Part shown: piece after piece, positions 5,158 through 5,436 of the stretch
How the letters are laid out: each line of letters begins with the position of its first letter
How positions within the stretch are numbered: position 1 is the first letter of the stretch
Source of the DNA: an uncultured Geobacter sp.
GTDB lineage: Bacteria > Desulfobacterota > Desulfuromonadia > Geobacterales > Geobacteraceae
Reading direction: 5' to 3'
Length of the DNA: 5,436 nucleotides
Assembly: GCA_937886325.1 (NCBI GenBank)
Contig: CALABV010000084.1
Location: forward strand, 1 to 5,436
Made by a program: the position numbers and the translations under genes
Notes under the pieces: generated by a model
What the model was told of the DNA's origin: nothing
Seen by the model: only the letters and a program-made list of their open reading frames with translations
Database searches by the model: none

Positions 5158-5436
5158 TACCCGCCTCCTCGCGTCTGATGCGTTGCGATTCTTGTTACCT
5201 TCAGCCTCATTCCTTCCAGTTCCTGCACCATGATTCCTTCGCCCTTGCGGATGGCTTCCTCACTCCAGGCGTCCCAGTACTCGCCACGTACGAAAACCTT
5301 ACCTTCCGGATCGATATCCGAATCGGCCGTTCCCCGCTCTCCCAGCAACCCCTCCCTGCCGGATGACGGCTTGCGCTTGTGCGCCTGGACCGCCTTCCGT
5401 ATCACAATGCATGCAAAGCCCGTCACCAGAATAACC
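5157..5436 (-). CDS. NfeD-family protein, C-terminal part (5' end outside the window)
   Basis: Only the last 92 complete codons are visible; the frame stays open to the window edge, so apparent starts such as GTG 5426 should not be used. The visible part begins with the end of a hydrophobic membrane segment (VILVTGFACIVI). A basic linker and the NfeD C-terminal OB-fold domain follow: GxxGxA, DPEGKVFVRGEYWDAWS, then GIMVQELEGMRLKVTRI. In the longer NfeD forms an N-terminal ClpP-like serine protease precedes the membrane region; whether it is present here cannot be seen. NfeD is the standard partner of slipins, and in Pyrococcus the PH1510 protease cleaves the C-terminus of the stomatin PH1511. 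The one-base stop-start overlap with the slipin gene suggests coupled translation and joint membrane function. Confidence 0.9.
   Translation of the reverse strand, partial: VILVTGFACIVIRKAVQAHKRKPSSGREGLLGERGTADSDIDPEGKVFVRGEYWDAWSEEAIRKGEGIMVQELEGMRLKVTRIATHQTRGGG
5164..5170 (-). promoter_or_regulatory. Strong Shine-Dalgarno of the slipin gene
   Basis: On the minus strand GAGGAGG lies six bases before ATG 5157, inside the last codons of nfeD. It can pair base for base over seven positions with CCUCCUC in the terminator loop of the predicted small RNA (4262-4268). This makes the slipin mRNA one possible target, although any strong ribosome site would pair similarly. Confidence 0.75.

Noticed and set aside
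1..5436. CRISPR arrays, tRNA or rRNA genes, insertion sequences and phage attachment sites.
   Set aside because: I saw no regular repeat-spacer pattern, no cloverleaf or rRNA-like stretch, no transposase frame and no paired terminal repeats. The region looks like ordinary chromosome with normal gene spacing.

Overview
The window looks like chromosomal DNA of a deltaproteobacterium (Desulfuromonadota), most likely Geobacter-like. This is inferred from protein style, not from a search: a histidine kinase with a short four-helix membrane sensor beside an AtoC/NtrC-type regulator, an NfeD-slipin pair, a CzcC/CusC-like outer-membrane factor, moderately high GC, and several sigma-54-type promoter motifs. 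All five protein genes lie on the minus strand, so they are read from high to low coordinates.

Layout in reading order. First comes the 3' end of an nfeD-like gene (5436-5157, 5' end outside the window). Its stop overlaps the start of a slipin/stomatin gene (5157-4387). A 482-base gap without a protein gene follows (4386-3905). Next is an overlapping two-component pair, a membrane histidine kinase (3904-2777) and a sigma-54-dependent response regulator (2780-1392). After a 160-base gap with a GC-rich hairpin comes a TolC-family outer-membrane efflux protein (1231-1, 3' end outside the window). This last gene is intact as far as it is visible, at 410 codons.

The most interesting part is the 482-base gap. 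On the plus strand, opposite to every protein gene, it holds a sigma-54-type promoter (4185-4200), then a two-hairpin segment ending in a rho-independent terminator with seven T (4246-4288). Promoter geometry predicts a start at A4211, exactly the first base of the first hairpin, giving a small RNA of about 78 nt. The loop of its terminator hairpin carries CCUCCUCCC, a perfect anti-Shine-Dalgarno sequence. Two copies of an AGAATATTCT palindrome, 22 bp apart (4072-4109), lie about 110 and 132 bp upstream of this start. They also lie about 107 and 129 bp upstream of a second, divergent sigma-54-like promoter (3984-3999) that would drive the kinase-regulator operon. Both sets of distances are typical of enhancer sites for sigma-54 activators, and the operon itself encodes such an activator.

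Working model (inference): the kinase senses an envelope or membrane signal and phosphorylates the regulator. The regulator binds the shared palindromes and, with sigma-54 RNA polymerase, switches on its own operon and a divergent small RNA that may block ribosome binding sites. This would resemble CbrAB-CrcZ, GlrKR-GlmY and LuxO-Qrr in architecture, but with an anti-SD loop of the kind described in alphaproteobacterial 'cuckoo' RNAs. The efflux gene has its own weaker sigma-54-like promoter, but the palindrome is not visible there, so its control by this regulator is unproven.
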